64,000 nucleotides of DNA from Solicola gregarius. Lineage in GTDB: Bacteria; Actinomycetota; Actinomycetes; Propionibacteriales; Nocardioidaceae. Numbering within the stretch: position 1 is the first letter of the stretch; the number at the start of each line of letters is the position of its first letter. Where the stretch lies: the NCBI RefSeq assembly GCF_025790165.1, contig NZ_CP094970.1, positions 4,092,001-4,156,000 of the forward strand, read 5' to 3'. The notes under the pieces were generated by a model. It was given only the letters and a program-made list of their open reading frames with translations, ran no database searches and had not been told where the DNA came from. Shown here piece by piece: positions 16,511 to 24,905 of the stretch. The position numbers were made by a program, and so were the translations under genes.

Positions 16511-17416
16511 GTGACCGTCAACCCCGAGCCCACCCACGCAGTCGGCTCCTCGCGCGTCAAGCGCGGCATGGCCGAGATGCTGAAGGGCGGCGTCATCATG
16601 GACGTCGTCGATGCCGAGCAGGCGAAGATCGCCGAGGACGCCGGTGCGGTCGCGGTGATGGCGCTCGAGCGTGTTCCGGCCGACATCCGGTCACAGGGCG
16701 GCGTGGCGCGGATGAGCGACCCCGACCTGATCGACGGCATCATCGAGACGGTGTCGATCCCGGTGATGGCCAAGGCGCGCATCGGGCACCTCGTCGAGGC
16801 CCAGGTGCTCCAGTCGCTGGGCGTCGACTACGTCGACGAGTCCGAGGTGCTGACGCCGGCCGACTACGCCAACCACATCGACAAGTGGCAGTTCACCGTG
16901 CCGTTCGTCTGTGGCGCGACGAACCTCGGCGAGGCGCTGCGGCGCATCACCGAGGGTGCGGCGATGATCCGCTCGAAGGGCGAGGCCGGCACCGGCGACG
17001 TATCGAACGCCACCATGCACATGCGCCAGATCCGGGCGGAGATCGGCAAGCTGTCGAGCCTTCCCGAGGACGAGCTGTACGTGGCCGCCAAGGAGCTCCA
17101 GGCGCCGTACGAGCTGGTCAAGGACGTCGCTGCCGCGGGCAAGCTTCCGGTGGTGCTGTTCACCGCCGGCGGCATCGCGACGCCTGCCGATGCCGCGATG
17201 ATGATGCAGCTCGGCGCCGAGGGTGTGTTCGTCGGGTCCGGCATCTTCAAGTCCGGCAACCCCGGGCAGCGTGCCGAGGCGATCGTCAAGGCGACGACGT
17301 TCTACGACGACCCCGACGTGATCGCCAAGGTGTCGCGCGGCCTCGGCGAGGCGATGGTCGGCATCAACGTCGACGACATCCCCGAGCCACACCGGCTCGC
17401 CGAGCGCGGCTGGTGA
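16511..17416 (+). CDS. pdxS: Pyridoxal 5'-phosphate synthase lyase subunit
   Basis: 301 residues, a TIM barrel that builds PLP from ribose 5-phosphate, glyceraldehyde 3-phosphate and ammonia. The Schiff-base lysine is in VMAKARIGH, and [10 protein letters not shown] forms the phosphate site. GTG at 16511 follows GAGGAA at a suitable distance. A TACGAT hexamer 45 nt upstream may be the -10. Its glutaminase partner pdxT lies two genes downstream but is frameshifted here, so ammonia supply by that subunit is in doubt. Confidence 0.97.
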   Translation: MTVNPEPTHAVGSSRVKRGMAEMLKGGVIMDVVDAEQAKIAEDAGAVAVMALERVPADIRSQGGVARMSDPDLIDGIIETVSIPVMAKARIGHLVEAQVLQSLGVDYVDESEVLTPADYANHIDKWQFTVPFVCGATNLGEALRRITEGAAMIRSKGEAGTGDVSNATMHMRQIRAEIGKLSSLPEDELYVAAKELQAPYELVKDVAAAGKLPVVLFTAGGIATPADAAMMMQLGAEGVFVGSGIFKSGNPGQRAEAIVKATTFYDDPDVIAKVSRGLGEAMVGINVDDIPEPHRLAERGW

Positions 17417-17429
17417 CGCGGCGCCGGGC

Positions 17430-18002
17430 ATGGGATTTCGCAGCGTTCCGAAGCTGACGGTCGACGACGAGCTGCGCGGCTTCGCGCGGGTCGTCGTACG
17501 CGCGGGCACGTACTCGGCGGAGCGCATCCACGCCGAGGTCGTCGAGGCGGTACGTCAGGCGGGCGAGGCCGAGGTCGAGCACCGTGCGTCCACCTTGATC
17601 GGCGAGGCGCGGGCAGACCTGGTGGCAGATCAGCAAGCGTGGCCCGAGGTCACGGACTACGACCGGTTGCAGCGCGTGTTCGCCGCGCTGGAGACGGCAG
17701 GGCTGCCCGTACTACAGGCGATCGAGGATCACTGGACCGCCAAGGCGGAGCTCGACCGGCGGGCGCAGGACGCAGCGCCATCTCGCGGCATCGTGTGGTT
17801 CACCGCGCCCGACGTATGGCACGCCGTCGACCACGGCATGCTCGAGCTGAACGTATGGCATCCCGACTCGGCGAATGTCGCCGAAGGCGACGGGATACTC
17901 GACGAGGTGATCGCGGCGCTGGCCGCCGAGGCCCTCGACGGCCACTTCGACGAGGGCCGCATCGAGGTGTCGGCGCACTGGCACCGCCGCCTCGGCGCCT
18001 GA
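17430..18002 (+). CDS. Hypothetical protein between pdxS and pdxT (possibly DUF6891-like)
   Basis: 190 residues, no signal or membrane segment. Predicted helical N-terminal half, then beta-rich WFTAPDVWHAVDHGMLELNVWH and a C-terminal HWHRRL. It loosely resembles actinobacterial proteins labelled DUF6891 but lacks the Cys pairs I associate with some of them. Starts 13 nt after pdxS, so probably co-transcribed. No function assigned. Confidence 0.7.
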   Translation: MGFRSVPKLTVDDELRGFARVVVRAGTYSAERIHAEVVEAVRQAGEAEVEHRASTLIGEARADLVADQQAWPEVTDYDRLQRVFAALETAGLPVLQAIEDHWTAKAELDRRAQDAAPSRGIVWFTAPDVWHAVDHGMLELNVWHPDSANVAEGDGILDEVIAALAAEALDGHFDEGRIEVSAHWHRRLGA

Positions 18003-18010
18003 TCCGGCGC

Positions 18011-18134
18011 GTTTGCGATCGGGGACGCCCAGGTCTCGCACAGTTTGCGATCGGGGACGCCCAGGTCTCTACCTAGTGGACCGGGGACGCCCCGGTATCG
18101 AACCGTTGCGACCGGGGACGCCCCGGTCGCAAAC
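18011..18134. repeat. Cluster of four GGGGACGCCC modules
   Basis: Two direct copies of a 27-bp unit begin at 18011 and 18043, starting GTTTGCGATCGGGGACGCCC. Two diverged copies follow (about 18078 and 18105). The last is self-complementary: GTTGCGACCGGGG-ACG-CCCCGGTCGCAAAC forms a 13-bp stem. The array fills the gap between the hypothetical gene and pdxT and ends 35 nt before the likely pdxT promoter. It may act as terminator for the upstream unit. Confidence 0.75.
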
Positions 18135-18169
18135 CGGTCCCACCCGCGGGCGAACACCGTCGCCGGAAC

Positions 18170-18175
18170 TACGCT
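18170..18175 (+). promoter_or_regulatory. -10 element for leaderless pdxT mRNA
   Basis: TACGCT lies 6 nt before the GTG at 18182, with no Shine-Dalgarno, the same geometry as at pabC, rarA and the MBL gene. Confidence 0.5.
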
Positions 18176-18181
18176 GGACGC

Positions 18182-18797
18182 GTGACCTCCCGTTCCCGGC
18201 TGACCGTCGGCGTGTTCTCCCTGCAAGGTGACGTACGCGAGCACCTGCGGGTCATCGCCGATCTCGGGGCCGAGGCGGTCGCCGTACGCCGGCCGGAGGA
18301 GCTCGACCGCTGCGACGGGTTCATCCTGCCGGGCGGGGAGTCGACCACGATGTACAAGCTGGCCCGTACGTTCGACCTGTTCGAGCCGTTGAGCAAGCGC
18401 ATCGCGGAGGGCATGCCCACCTTCGGCACCTGTGCCGGGATGATCATGCTCGCCGACCGCATCCGGGACGGCATCGAGGGGCAGGAGACCCTCGGCGGGC
18501 TCGATGTCACCGTCCGCCGCAACGCGTTCGGCCGCCAGGTCGACTCGTTCGAGACCGACCTCGAAGTTCGACGTGTTCGCGGCGCCGGTGCACGCGGTGT
18601 TCATCCGGGCACCCTGGGTCGAGGACGCCGGTCCCGACGTCGACGTGCTCGCCCGCGTACCCACCGGTGACGACGCCGCCGGCGCGATCGTCGCCGTGCG
18701 GCAAGGATCGCTGCTGGCGACGTCGTTCCACCCGGAGGTCGCGCACGACGACCGCATCCATCGTTACTTCCTCGACCTGGTACGCGCGGCTGCCTGA
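18182..18797 (+). pseudogene. pdxT: Pyridoxal 5'-phosphate synthase glutaminase, frameshifted
   Basis: Class I glutaminase that feeds ammonia to PdxS. The first frame (GTG 18182) carries GVFSLQGD, the GGEST oxyanion region and the nucleophile Cys in GTCAGMI. After FETDL near 18560 it goes out of register, and the protein continues in the frame that ends at 18797 with [17 protein letters not shown] and the catalytic SFHPEV. Removing one A of CGAAGTTC (18563 or 18564) restores a 204-residue protein of normal length with Cys, His and Glu all present. As written the product is truncated before the His-Glu pair. It could be a true mutation or a sequencing error. The homopolymer is only two bases, so slippage is not an obvious cause. 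Confidence 0.85.
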
Positions 18798-18849
18798 AGC
18801 CGCCCGGTAAGGTTGAGCAGGCCCGAAGAGCAGAGGGAAGGATCGCGCC

Positions 18850-19611
18850 ATGTCAGGCCACTCCAAGTGGGCGACTACGAAGCACAAGAAGGCCGTGATC
18901 GACGCACGGCGCGGCAAGATGTTCGCGAAGCTGATCAAGAACATCGAGGTCGCGGCGCGCACGGGCGGATCCGATCCCGGCGGCAACCCCACCCTGTACG
19001 ACGCGATCCAGAAGGCGAAGAAGTCGTCGGTCCCCAACGACAACATCGATCGCGCGGTCAAGCGCGGTGGCGGTCTCGACGGCGCGGGCGTCGACTACAT
19101 GACGATCATGTACGAGGGCTACGGGCCGGCCGGCGTCGCGTTCCTGATCGAGTGCCTCACCGACAACAAGAACCGCGCCGCGATGGAGGTGCGCACCGCG
19201 ATGACCCGTGGCGGCGGCTCGATGGCCGACCCGGGTTCGGTGTCGTACATGTTCAACCGCAAGGGCGTCGTCATCGTCAACCGTGAGCAGGAGTCGGGCG
19301 AGACCAACGAGGACGACATCCTGATGGCCGTCCTCGACGCGGGCGCCGAGGAGGTCAACGACCTGGGCGAGAGCTTCGAGATCATCAGCGAGCCGACCGA
19401 TCTCGTCCCCGTACGTACGGCGTTGCAGGAGGCCGGCCTCGACTACGAGTCGGCCGAGCAGTCGTTCGTACCGACGGTGACGGTCGAGGTCGATGCCGAG
19501 GCCGCCGGCAAGGTGGTGCGGCTGATCGACGCGCTCGAGGACTCCGATGACGTACAGAACGTCTTTGCCAACTTCGACGCCTCCGACGAGGTCATGGCCC
19601 AGGTCGGCTGA
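18850..19611 (+). CDS. YebC/PmpR-family DNA-binding or translation factor
   Basis: 253 residues, begins [19 protein letters not shown], the invariant YebC N-terminus, with the three-domain acidic fold following. Family members have been described as transcriptional regulators and, more recently, as factors relieving ribosome stalls at proline tracts. It normally sits directly before ruvC in actinobacteria. Here four genes (19712-24145) intervene. AGGGAAGG lies upstream of the ATG, with a TAAGGT -10 candidate further up. Confidence 0.95.
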   Translation: MSGHSKWATTKHKKAVIDARRGKMFAKLIKNIEVAARTGGSDPGGNPTLYDAIQKAKKSSVPNDNIDRAVKRGGGLDGAGVDYMTIMYEGYGPAGVAFLIECLTDNKNRAAMEVRTAMTRGGGSMADPGSVSYMFNRKGVVIVNREQESGETNEDDILMAVLDAGAEEVNDLGESFEIISEPTDLVPVRTALQEAGLDYESAEQSFVPTVTVEVDAEAAGKVVRLIDALEDSDDVQNVFANFDASDEVMAQVG

Positions 19612-19673
19612 CGGGAGCGACCCATCGAGGCCGTCCGAGATGAGCATGGACGAGGACGCGTGACGGCGACCGC

Positions 19674-19704
19674 TTGACTCTCCCCCTGGGGGAGGCACCA
19701 GAGT
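19674..19704 (+). promoter_or_regulatory. MerR-type promoter/operator
   Basis: TTGACT (-35, 19674-19679) and CAGAGT (-10, 19699-19704) are 19 bp apart, the stretched spacing of MerR-controlled promoters. Between them is the perfect dyad CTCCCCC-T-GGGGGAG (19680-19694). The start point would fall at the ATG at 19712, giving a leaderless mRNA and autoregulation. Confidence 0.7.
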
Positions 19705-19711
19705 CATCGTC

Positions 19712-20545
19712 ATGAGCAACGGACTGCTACCGATCGGCGCCTTCTCCCGGGCGAGCATGCTCTCGATCAAGGCGCTGCGGGCGTACCACGAGTCGGGGCT
19801 TCTGGTGCCCGGCCGGGTCGATCCGCACACCGGCTATCGCGCGTACCACTCGGCACAGCTGATCGACGCCGCCGTGATCTACCGGCTGCGCTCGCTCGAC
19901 CTGCCGCTCGACGAGGTACGCGAGGTGCTGCATGCGCGCGATCCTGACGTGACGGCGAAGGTGCTCGCCGCGCATGAGGACGTGATGCGCGAGCGGCTCA
20001 CCCGTGTCGAGCGGATCGTGGCCGACCTGCAGGACGGAATCGAGCGGCCGCAGGCGCACACTCCGGTCTTCGTACGCGACGAGCCGCACCAGCACACTCT
20101 CGCGGTACGCGGCCGCGTCGCCTGCGACGGGTACGCAGAGTTCCTCGGAGGCGCGTACGCGATGCTCGCCGAGGCCGTTGCCCACGGTGCCGTGACGCCG
20201 ATCGCCGAGACCGGCGCGCTGTATCCGGCAGAGATCCCGTCCGATGAGCCGGACGACGTCGAGGCGTTCCTGCCCATCGCCGAGCCGGTCGCTCTCGGCC
20301 GGGAAGGCGTTGTCAACGCAGAGGTGCCGGCTGCAACGGTGGCCGTGCTCGTGCACGCGGGCGCGTACGACGACATCGACGACTCGTACCGCAAGCTCGG
20401 TGCGTGGGTCGCCGACAACGCCGAGCCGTCGGGGCTTCCCGTACGCGAGCGCTACCTCGTCAGCTACGGCGACACCGACGACCCGAGCAGATTCCGGACC
20501 GAGATCTGTTGGCCCGTCATCACCACAGAGGAGATCGTGACATGA
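19712..20545 (+). CDS. MerR-family regulator with GyrI-like ligand domain
   Basis: 277 residues. Winged HTH from about 6 to 75 (LLPIGAFSRASMLSIKALRAYHESGLLVP), coiled-coil dimer helix to about 120, then a GyrI/BmrR-like effector domain expected to bind a hydrophobic cation or other small molecule. No N-terminal Cys cluster, so not a metal sensor. The dyad in its own promoter points to autoregulation. Coupled to the following VOC gene by an ATGA overlap. Confidence 0.92.
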   Translation: MSNGLLPIGAFSRASMLSIKALRAYHESGLLVPGRVDPHTGYRAYHSAQLIDAAVIYRLRSLDLPLDEVREVLHARDPDVTAKVLAAHEDVMRERLTRVERIVADLQDGIERPQAHTPVFVRDEPHQHTLAVRGRVACDGYAEFLGGAYAMLAEAVAHGAVTPIAETGALYPAEIPSDEPDDVEAFLPIAEPVALGREGVVNAEVPAATVAVLVHAGAYDDIDDSYRKLGAWVADNAEPSGLPVRERYLVSYGDTDDPSRFRTEICWPVITTEEIVT

Positions 20546-20907
20546 CCGTTCAGCTGGCCGCAGTGACCTTCGACTGCGACGATGCGATGACCGTCGGCAG
20601 GTTCTGGGCGGCGGCGCTCGACCGTCCGCTCGACGGCCACTCGACCCGCGACTTCGCCACCATCGGCATGGCCGAAGATCACGCGGTGGGCGGTAGCAAC
20701 GCGTGGATGTTCGCGCGCGTGCCGGAGTCGAAGGTCGCGAAGAATCGGGTACACATCGACTTCGCCGCCGACGACAGCGAGGCCGAGGTCAACTGGTTGA
20801 TCGGTCTCGGCGCCAAACGCGTCGATGACAAGCGCGAGTGGAACTTCGCGTGGACGATCATGCAGGACCCGGAGGGCAACGAGTTCTGCGTCGCCCAGAC
20901 GCCCTGA
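20542..20907 (+). CDS. VOC-family (glyoxalase-like) protein
   Basis: 121 residues of two beta-alpha-beta-beta-beta units with RVHIDFAADD and the C-terminal MQDPEGNEFCV, the usual ends of the glyoxalase_6 type. Members are dioxygenases, lyases or drug-binding proteins. Coupling to the MerR regulator suggests a binding or detoxification role for the same ligand. The ATG overlaps the MerR stop. Confidence 0.88.
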   Translation: MTVQLAAVTFDCDDAMTVGRFWAAALDRPLDGHSTRDFATIGMAEDHAVGGSNAWMFARVPESKVAKNRVHIDFAADDSEAEVNWLIGLGAKRVDDKREWNFAWTIMQDPEGNEFCVAQTP

Positions 20908-20972
20908 GCCACGCGGCAACCTTCCGGCAGGCCCGTCGGGTCATCTCCTCCAAGGCCCACGGAAGGCACGAC

Positions 20973-22097
20973 ATGTCTCACGCACTCACCGTCCTGCTCG
21001 CCGTCGCGACGACGGCGACCAGCGTCGTGCTCACGCCATCCGCTGAAGCGGTAGAGGCCACCGATGACCGGCAGGCCACGACGGTACGCATCCACCCGGG
21101 CACGCTTGCGAAAGGTGCGCCGACCTCACAGGCACGCCTGGTCGGCACGACGATCCGCGACGGCAGGTTCCGCAAGCGCGTACGCGTGCTGAAGCCGTAC
21201 CCGCATGTCTGGATCCACGGGAAGGCACGGAAGGGGTACATCGTCGGTGGGGATCGAAAAGGGTACCGAGCAAGACTCTGGTACGTGCCGCGGAAGGGCT
21301 ACGCGAAGCGGCTGCAATTCGGCGAACGTGATGCCTACTGGATCTCACCATCGGGTCGGCACGCGTCGGTCGTCAGGTCCGGCCGCAGACGCGACCGGCT
21401 CAGCATTCGTACCATCCCGGGCGACAAGACGATCTCCCGCTGGACCGCGCGTCGGATCGACGTGCTCGACATGCGCGGGGCCCGCGCCCTGGTGGACGTG
21501 AGCGCGCGCGGGCGCGAATGGGTTTCGTGGCTGCGACCGAAGCCTGACTCGATGTCGACGGTCGTCCGGCGAGCCGGCTGGTGGGCGAGTGCACGCCACA
21601 ATCGCCTGCTCACCGATGAGCCCGCCGCGAAGGGCGGATTTGCCATGGTTCGCCTCGACAAGCCGACCGAGGTGATCTGGCGGCGAGGCATGCGTGGACT
21701 CGCGCCGCGTTCGATCTCGCCGGACGGTCGTTACCTGCAGAGCGACATCTGGAGGTGGCGCGATGGCGTGCCGACGAAGCTGGTCGGCATCGAACTCCGC
21801 AGGATGAGCGACGGGAGAGTCGTCAGGCGTTTCCGTGCGAAGCGGCTCGGCTGGAGCTCGGCGTGGACGGGCCCGCACACGTTCGTCGTCGCGGCTGCCG
21901 GGCGGTCGAGGACGTCGATGGTCCGTTGCCGGGCGGGAGGTCGATGCGTACGGTTCGGGCGGCTCGTCCGCACTCGTCATGGCGTGTCGCCGGACGTAAC
22001 GCTCGGCGTAGATCTCGCGACGGGTCGAACGGTCGCCAGTCGTACGTTCGGGCCGCGCGATCGGGCTCGAGGGGTTCCGCTGACGGCTACTTCGTAG
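20973..22097 (+). CDS. Secreted protein with propeller-like repeats, unknown function
   Basis: 374 residues. Signal peptide about 1-26 (MSHALTVLLAVATTATSVVL, then an Ala-rich site). The mature protein is strongly basic with regularly spaced W/Y-rich strands and a SPDGRYLQSDIWRW segment that recalls the blades of beta-propeller proteins. No catalytic motif seen. GGAAGG upstream of the ATG. Its spacing from the VOC gene (65 nt) allows either co-transcription or its own promoter. Confidence 0.7.
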   Translation: MSHALTVLLAVATTATSVVLTPSAEAVEATDDRQATTVRIHPGTLAKGAPTSQARLVGTTIRDGRFRKRVRVLKPYPHVWIHGKARKGYIVGGDRKGYRARLWYVPRKGYAKRLQFGERDAYWISPSGRHASVVRSGRRRDRLSIRTIPGDKTISRWTARRIDVLDMRGARALVDVSARGREWVSWLRPKPDSMSTVVRRAGWWASARHNRLLTDEPAAKGGFAMVRLDKPTEVIWRRGMRGLAPRSISPDGRYLQSDIWRWRDGVPTKLVGIELRRMSDGRVVRRFRAKRLGWSSAWTGPHTFVVAAAGRSRTSMVRCRAGGRCVRFGRLVRTRHGVSPDVTLGVDLATGRTVASRTFGPRDRARGVPLTATS

Positions 22098-22122
22098 TAA
22101 CACTGGGTGGACGGAGCTGATC

Positions 22123-22205
22123 GTTACCAACCCGATCCGATAGTAGCCAGCCGTCCTGGTCACGGCCGCGATCGTTGTCGGGCTACTTTCGGCTCGATTG
22201 GTAAC
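22123..22205. promoter_or_regulatory. Nested inverted repeats before the acyl-CoA dehydrogenase
   Basis: Outer arms GTTACCAA (22123-22130) and TTGGTAAC (22198-22205) enclose inner arms AGTAGCC (22142-22148) and GGCTACT (22181-22187). The right outer arm is 20 nt before the GTG start. It could be the terminator of the secreted-protein gene or a pair of operator half-sites for the dehydrogenase. Confidence 0.5.
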
Positions 22206-22225
22206 GGCGGCGATTGGAGCCCAGC

Positions 22226-24145
22226 GTGACGACCCAACAAGCCCAGGTGAGTCCCGAACAGGCCCGCGAGGTGGCCGAGCAGGCGCGCGAGACCGAGTGG
22301 ACCCGGCCGAGCTTCGCCAAGGAGCTGTATCTCGGCCGCTTCGACGCGTCCCTCATCCACCCGTACCCGGAGGTGCCGGCCGACGACGCCGAGCGGGGTG
22401 AGGCGTTCCTGGTCGAGTTGGAGGACGTCTGCCGTTCGATGGACGGCCTGCGCATCGAGCGGGACTCGGTCGTCCCCGACGAGTACGTGAAGCAGTTCGC
22501 GGCCATCGGCGTGTTCGGCATGAAGATCCCCACCGCGTACGGCGGGCTCGGACTCTCGATGTACTACTACGGGCGCGCGCTGATGTTGCTCGGCTCCGTA
22601 CACCCCAGCATCGGCGCGCTCGTCTCCGCGCACCAGTCGATCGGCGTACCCGAGCCGGTCAAGATGTTCGGCACCGACGAGCAGAAGCGGGAGTTCCTGC
22701 CGCGGTGTGCCGCGGGTGCCATCTCGGCGTTCCTCCTGACCGAGCCGGATGTCGGCTCCGACCCGGCCCGGCTGGCCGCGACCGCAACGCCGACCGACGA
22801 CGGGTACGTGCTCGACGGCGTCAAGCTGTGGACCACCAACGGTGTCGTCGCCGACCTGTTGGTCGTGATGGCGCGGGTGCCCGAGCACGACGGCGAGCGT
22901 GGCGGCATCTCGGCGTTCGTTGTCGAGGCCGACTCTCCCGGCATCACGGTCGAGAACCGCAACGTGTTCATGGGCCTGAAGGGCATCGAGAACGGCGTGA
23001 CCCGGTTCCACGACGTACGCGTACCCGCCGAGAACCGTCTCGGACGCGAGGGCCAGGGCCTCAAGATCGCGCTCACCACGTTGAACGCCGGGCGGCTCTC
23101 GATCCCGGCCCTGTGCGCGGCGGCGGGGAAGTGGTCGCTGAAGATCGGGCGCGAGTGGTCGAACGCGCGGGTGCAGTGGGGGCGACCGGTCGGCGAGCAC
23201 GGCGCCGTTTCCCAGAAGCTGTCGTTCATCGCGGCGACGACGTACGCGATGGAGTCGGTGCTCGACCTGTCGACCCGGCTCGCGGACGCGGGTACGAAGG
23301 ACATCCGGATCGAAGCGGCGCTCGCGAAGCTGTGGTCGAGCGAGATGGCGTGGCAGGTGGCCGACGAGCTCGTCCAGGTTCGCGGTGGACGCGGGTACGA
23401 GACGGCCGACTCGATGGCGGCGCGCGGCGAGCGTGCCGTGCCGGCCGAGCAGATCCTGCGCGATCTGCGGATCAACCGGATCTTCGAGGGCTCCTCGGAG
23501 ATCATGCGGCTGCTGATCGCCCGCGAGGCGGTCGACGCCCATCTCGCGGCCGCCGGTGACCTGGCATCGGCCGACGCCGACCTACAGGCCAAGGCGAAGG
23601 CAGCCGCCAAGGCGAGCGGGTTCTACGCGAAATGGCTGCCGCAGCTGGTCGCGGGCAAGGGCGCGGTGCCGACGTCGTACGGCGAGTTCGGTCGGCTGGC
23701 GAAGCACCTTCGCTACGTCGAGCGGTCGTCGCGCAAGCTCGCCCGCAACACGTTCTACGGGATGAGCAGGTGGCAGGCCAAGCTCGAGTACAAGCAGGCC
23801 TTCCTCGGACGCATCGTCGACATCGGCGCCGAGCTGTTCGCGATGGCCGCGTCCTGCGCGCGGGCGGAGAACCTGCGGACCGAGCAGCCGGCGCACGCCG
23901 ACATGGCGTACCAACTGGCCGAGGTCTTCTGTCAGCAGGCGCGGGTAAGGGTCGACGCACTGTTCGACCAGCTGTGGGACAACGCCGACGAGCTTGATGT
24001 CAAGCTGGCGAAGTCGGTGCTCTCGGGAGAGGTCACCTGGCTCGAGGACGGCGTCATCGACGGCTCGGAGGGCACCGGGCCGTGGATCTCCGAATGGAGC
24101 CCCGGCCCGTCGGCGGCCGAGAACCTCGCCCGCCGCTACCGCTGA
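22226..24145 (+). CDS. Acyl-CoA dehydrogenase family protein, long form
   Basis: 639 residues, about 250 longer than classical acyl-CoA dehydrogenases because of an N-terminal extension and a C-terminal helical domain, as in the mycobacterial FadE10-like branch. FAD-binding FLLTEPDVGSD and LWTTNG segments, the RGGRGYET helix and LRDLRINRIFEGSSEIMR are intact. It would oxidise an acyl-CoA to the 2-enoyl-CoA, passing electrons to ETF. Chain length is not readable. GTG at 22226 is preferred to TTG at 22214 because GGAG lies 6 nt before it. Confidence 0.9.
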   Translation: MTTQQAQVSPEQAREVAEQARETEWTRPSFAKELYLGRFDASLIHPYPEVPADDAERGEAFLVELEDVCRSMDGLRIERDSVVPDEYVKQFAAIGVFGMKIPTAYGGLGLSMYYYGRALMLLGSVHPSIGALVSAHQSIGVPEPVKMFGTDEQKREFLPRCAAGAISAFLLTEPDVGSDPARLAATATPTDDGYVLDGVKLWTTNGVVADLLVVMARVPEHDGERGGISAFVVEADSPGITVENRNVFMGLKGIENGVTRFHDVRVPAENRLGREGQGLKIALTTLNAGRLSIPALCAAAGKWSLKIGREWSNARVQWGRPVGEHGAVSQKLSFIAATTYAMESVLDLSTRLADAGTKDIRIEAALAKLWSSEMAWQVADELVQVRGGRGYETADSMAARGERAVPAEQILRDLRINRIFEGSSEIMRLLIAREAVDAHLAAAGDLASADADLQAKAKAAAKASGFYAKWLPQLVAGKGAVPTSYGEFGRLAKHLRYVERSSRKLARNTFYGMSRWQAKLEYKQAFLGRIVDIGAELFAMAASCARAENLRTEQPAHADMAYQLAEVFCQQARVRVDALFDQLWDNADELDVKLAKSVLSGEVTWLEDGVIDGSEGTGPWISEWSPGPSAAENLARRYR

Positions 24146-24170
24146 GTCGGCCGTTTCGGGGCCGTCGCTG

Positions 24171-24269
24171 GTTGCAGCGATACCAAGTTCACTTGGTATA
24201 GCCCACGACCCCAGGCGTCGACGCCCAGGGAAGTGCAGCGATACCAGGTGAACTTGGTATCGCCGCAAC
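24171..24269. promoter_or_regulatory. Twin ATACCAAGT palindromes forming a large inverted repeat
   Basis: Arms of 29 bp (24171-24199 and 24241-24269) pair with two mismatches. Each arm contains its own palindrome: a perfect ATACCAAGT-TC-ACTTGGTAT at 24180-24199 and a near copy at 24241-24260. GGCGTCGACGCC lies between them. This could be a terminator for the dehydrogenase gene or two operators spaced six helical turns apart before the ruvC unit. Confidence 0.6.
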
Positions 24270-24314
24270 CCACGCCTCCCGGCGCGTCGCCGTGAGCCGG
24301 CGTACGCGTCCCGT

Positions 24315-24320
24315 TAGCCT
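24315..24320 (+). promoter_or_regulatory. -10 element for leaderless ruvC-leader transcript
   Basis: TAGCCT lies 7 nt before the ATG at 24328. The transcript would begin at the ATG of the short ORF preceding ruvC. Confidence 0.5.
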
Positions 24321-24327
24321 GTCGAAC

Positions 24328-24378
24328 ATGCGTTCGCTGAGCTTTGGCGCGCCCGCGCGTACGGGCGGGGGTGCCTGA
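24328..24378 (+). CDS. Leaderless 16-codon ORF coupled to ruvC
   Basis: [16 protein letters not shown] followed by TGA that shares its A with the ruvC ATG (TGATG). The -10-to-ATG spacing of 7 nt fits a leaderless start, while ruvC itself has only a GGGGG-rich sequence before it. Reinitiation after the short ORF may set ruvC expression. No similarity known to me. Confidence 0.5.
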   Translation: MRSLSFGAPARTGGGA

Positions 24379-24905
24379 TGCGCGTGCTCGGCATCGACCC
24401 CGGTTTGACCCGCTGCGGCATCGGCGTCGTCGACGGTACGATCGGTCGCCCGCTGTCGATGGTGGAGTTCGGCGTCGCGCGTACGCCCGCCGACGCGCAC
24501 GTGTCCGCGCGGTTGCTCGCGATCGAGGCCGAGCTCGAGGCGTGGCTCGACCGGCACAGCCCCGACGCGGTCGCGGTCGAGCGGGTGTTCAGCCAGCACA
24601 ACGTACGTACCGTGATGGGCACGGCGCAGGCCAGCGGCGTCGTCATGGCCGCGGCGGCCCGTCGAGGCCTGCCGGTCGCGTTGCACACGCCGAGCGAGGT
24701 GAAGGCCGCCGTGACGGGGAGCGGTCGCGCCGACAAGGCGCAGGTTGCCGCCATGGTCACCCGCCTGCTGCGACTGGGGGCACCGCCGAAGCCGGCCGAC
24801 GCGGCCGATGCGCTGGCCCTCGCCATCTGCCACGTCTGGCGCGGCCAGGCCGCCTCGCGGCTCGAGGCCGCCGTACTCGCACAGTCCACGAGGAGGACAC
24901 CGTGA
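24378..24905 (+). CDS. ruvC: Crossover junction endodeoxyribonuclease
   Basis: 175 residues. Resolves Holliday junctions as a dimer. Metal-binding acids are visible as D7 (LGIDPG), the Glu of AVERVF and the C-terminal Asp of DAADALALA. Normal length. Starts the ruvCAB operon, with the stop overlapping the ruvA GTG. Confidence 0.97.
   Translation: MRVLGIDPGLTRCGIGVVDGTIGRPLSMVEFGVARTPADAHVSARLLAIEAELEAWLDRHSPDAVAVERVFSQHNVRTVMGTAQASGVVMAAAARRGLPVALHTPSEVKAAVTGSGRADKAQVAAMVTRLLRLGAPPKPADAADALALAICHVWRGQAASRLEAAVLAQSTRRTP

Noticed and set aside
18541-18600. Programmed frameshift in pdxT
   Set aside because: No slippery heptamer, stimulatory pseudoknot or internal Shine-Dalgarno at the site, and pdxT is not known to use one. 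An indel is simpler.
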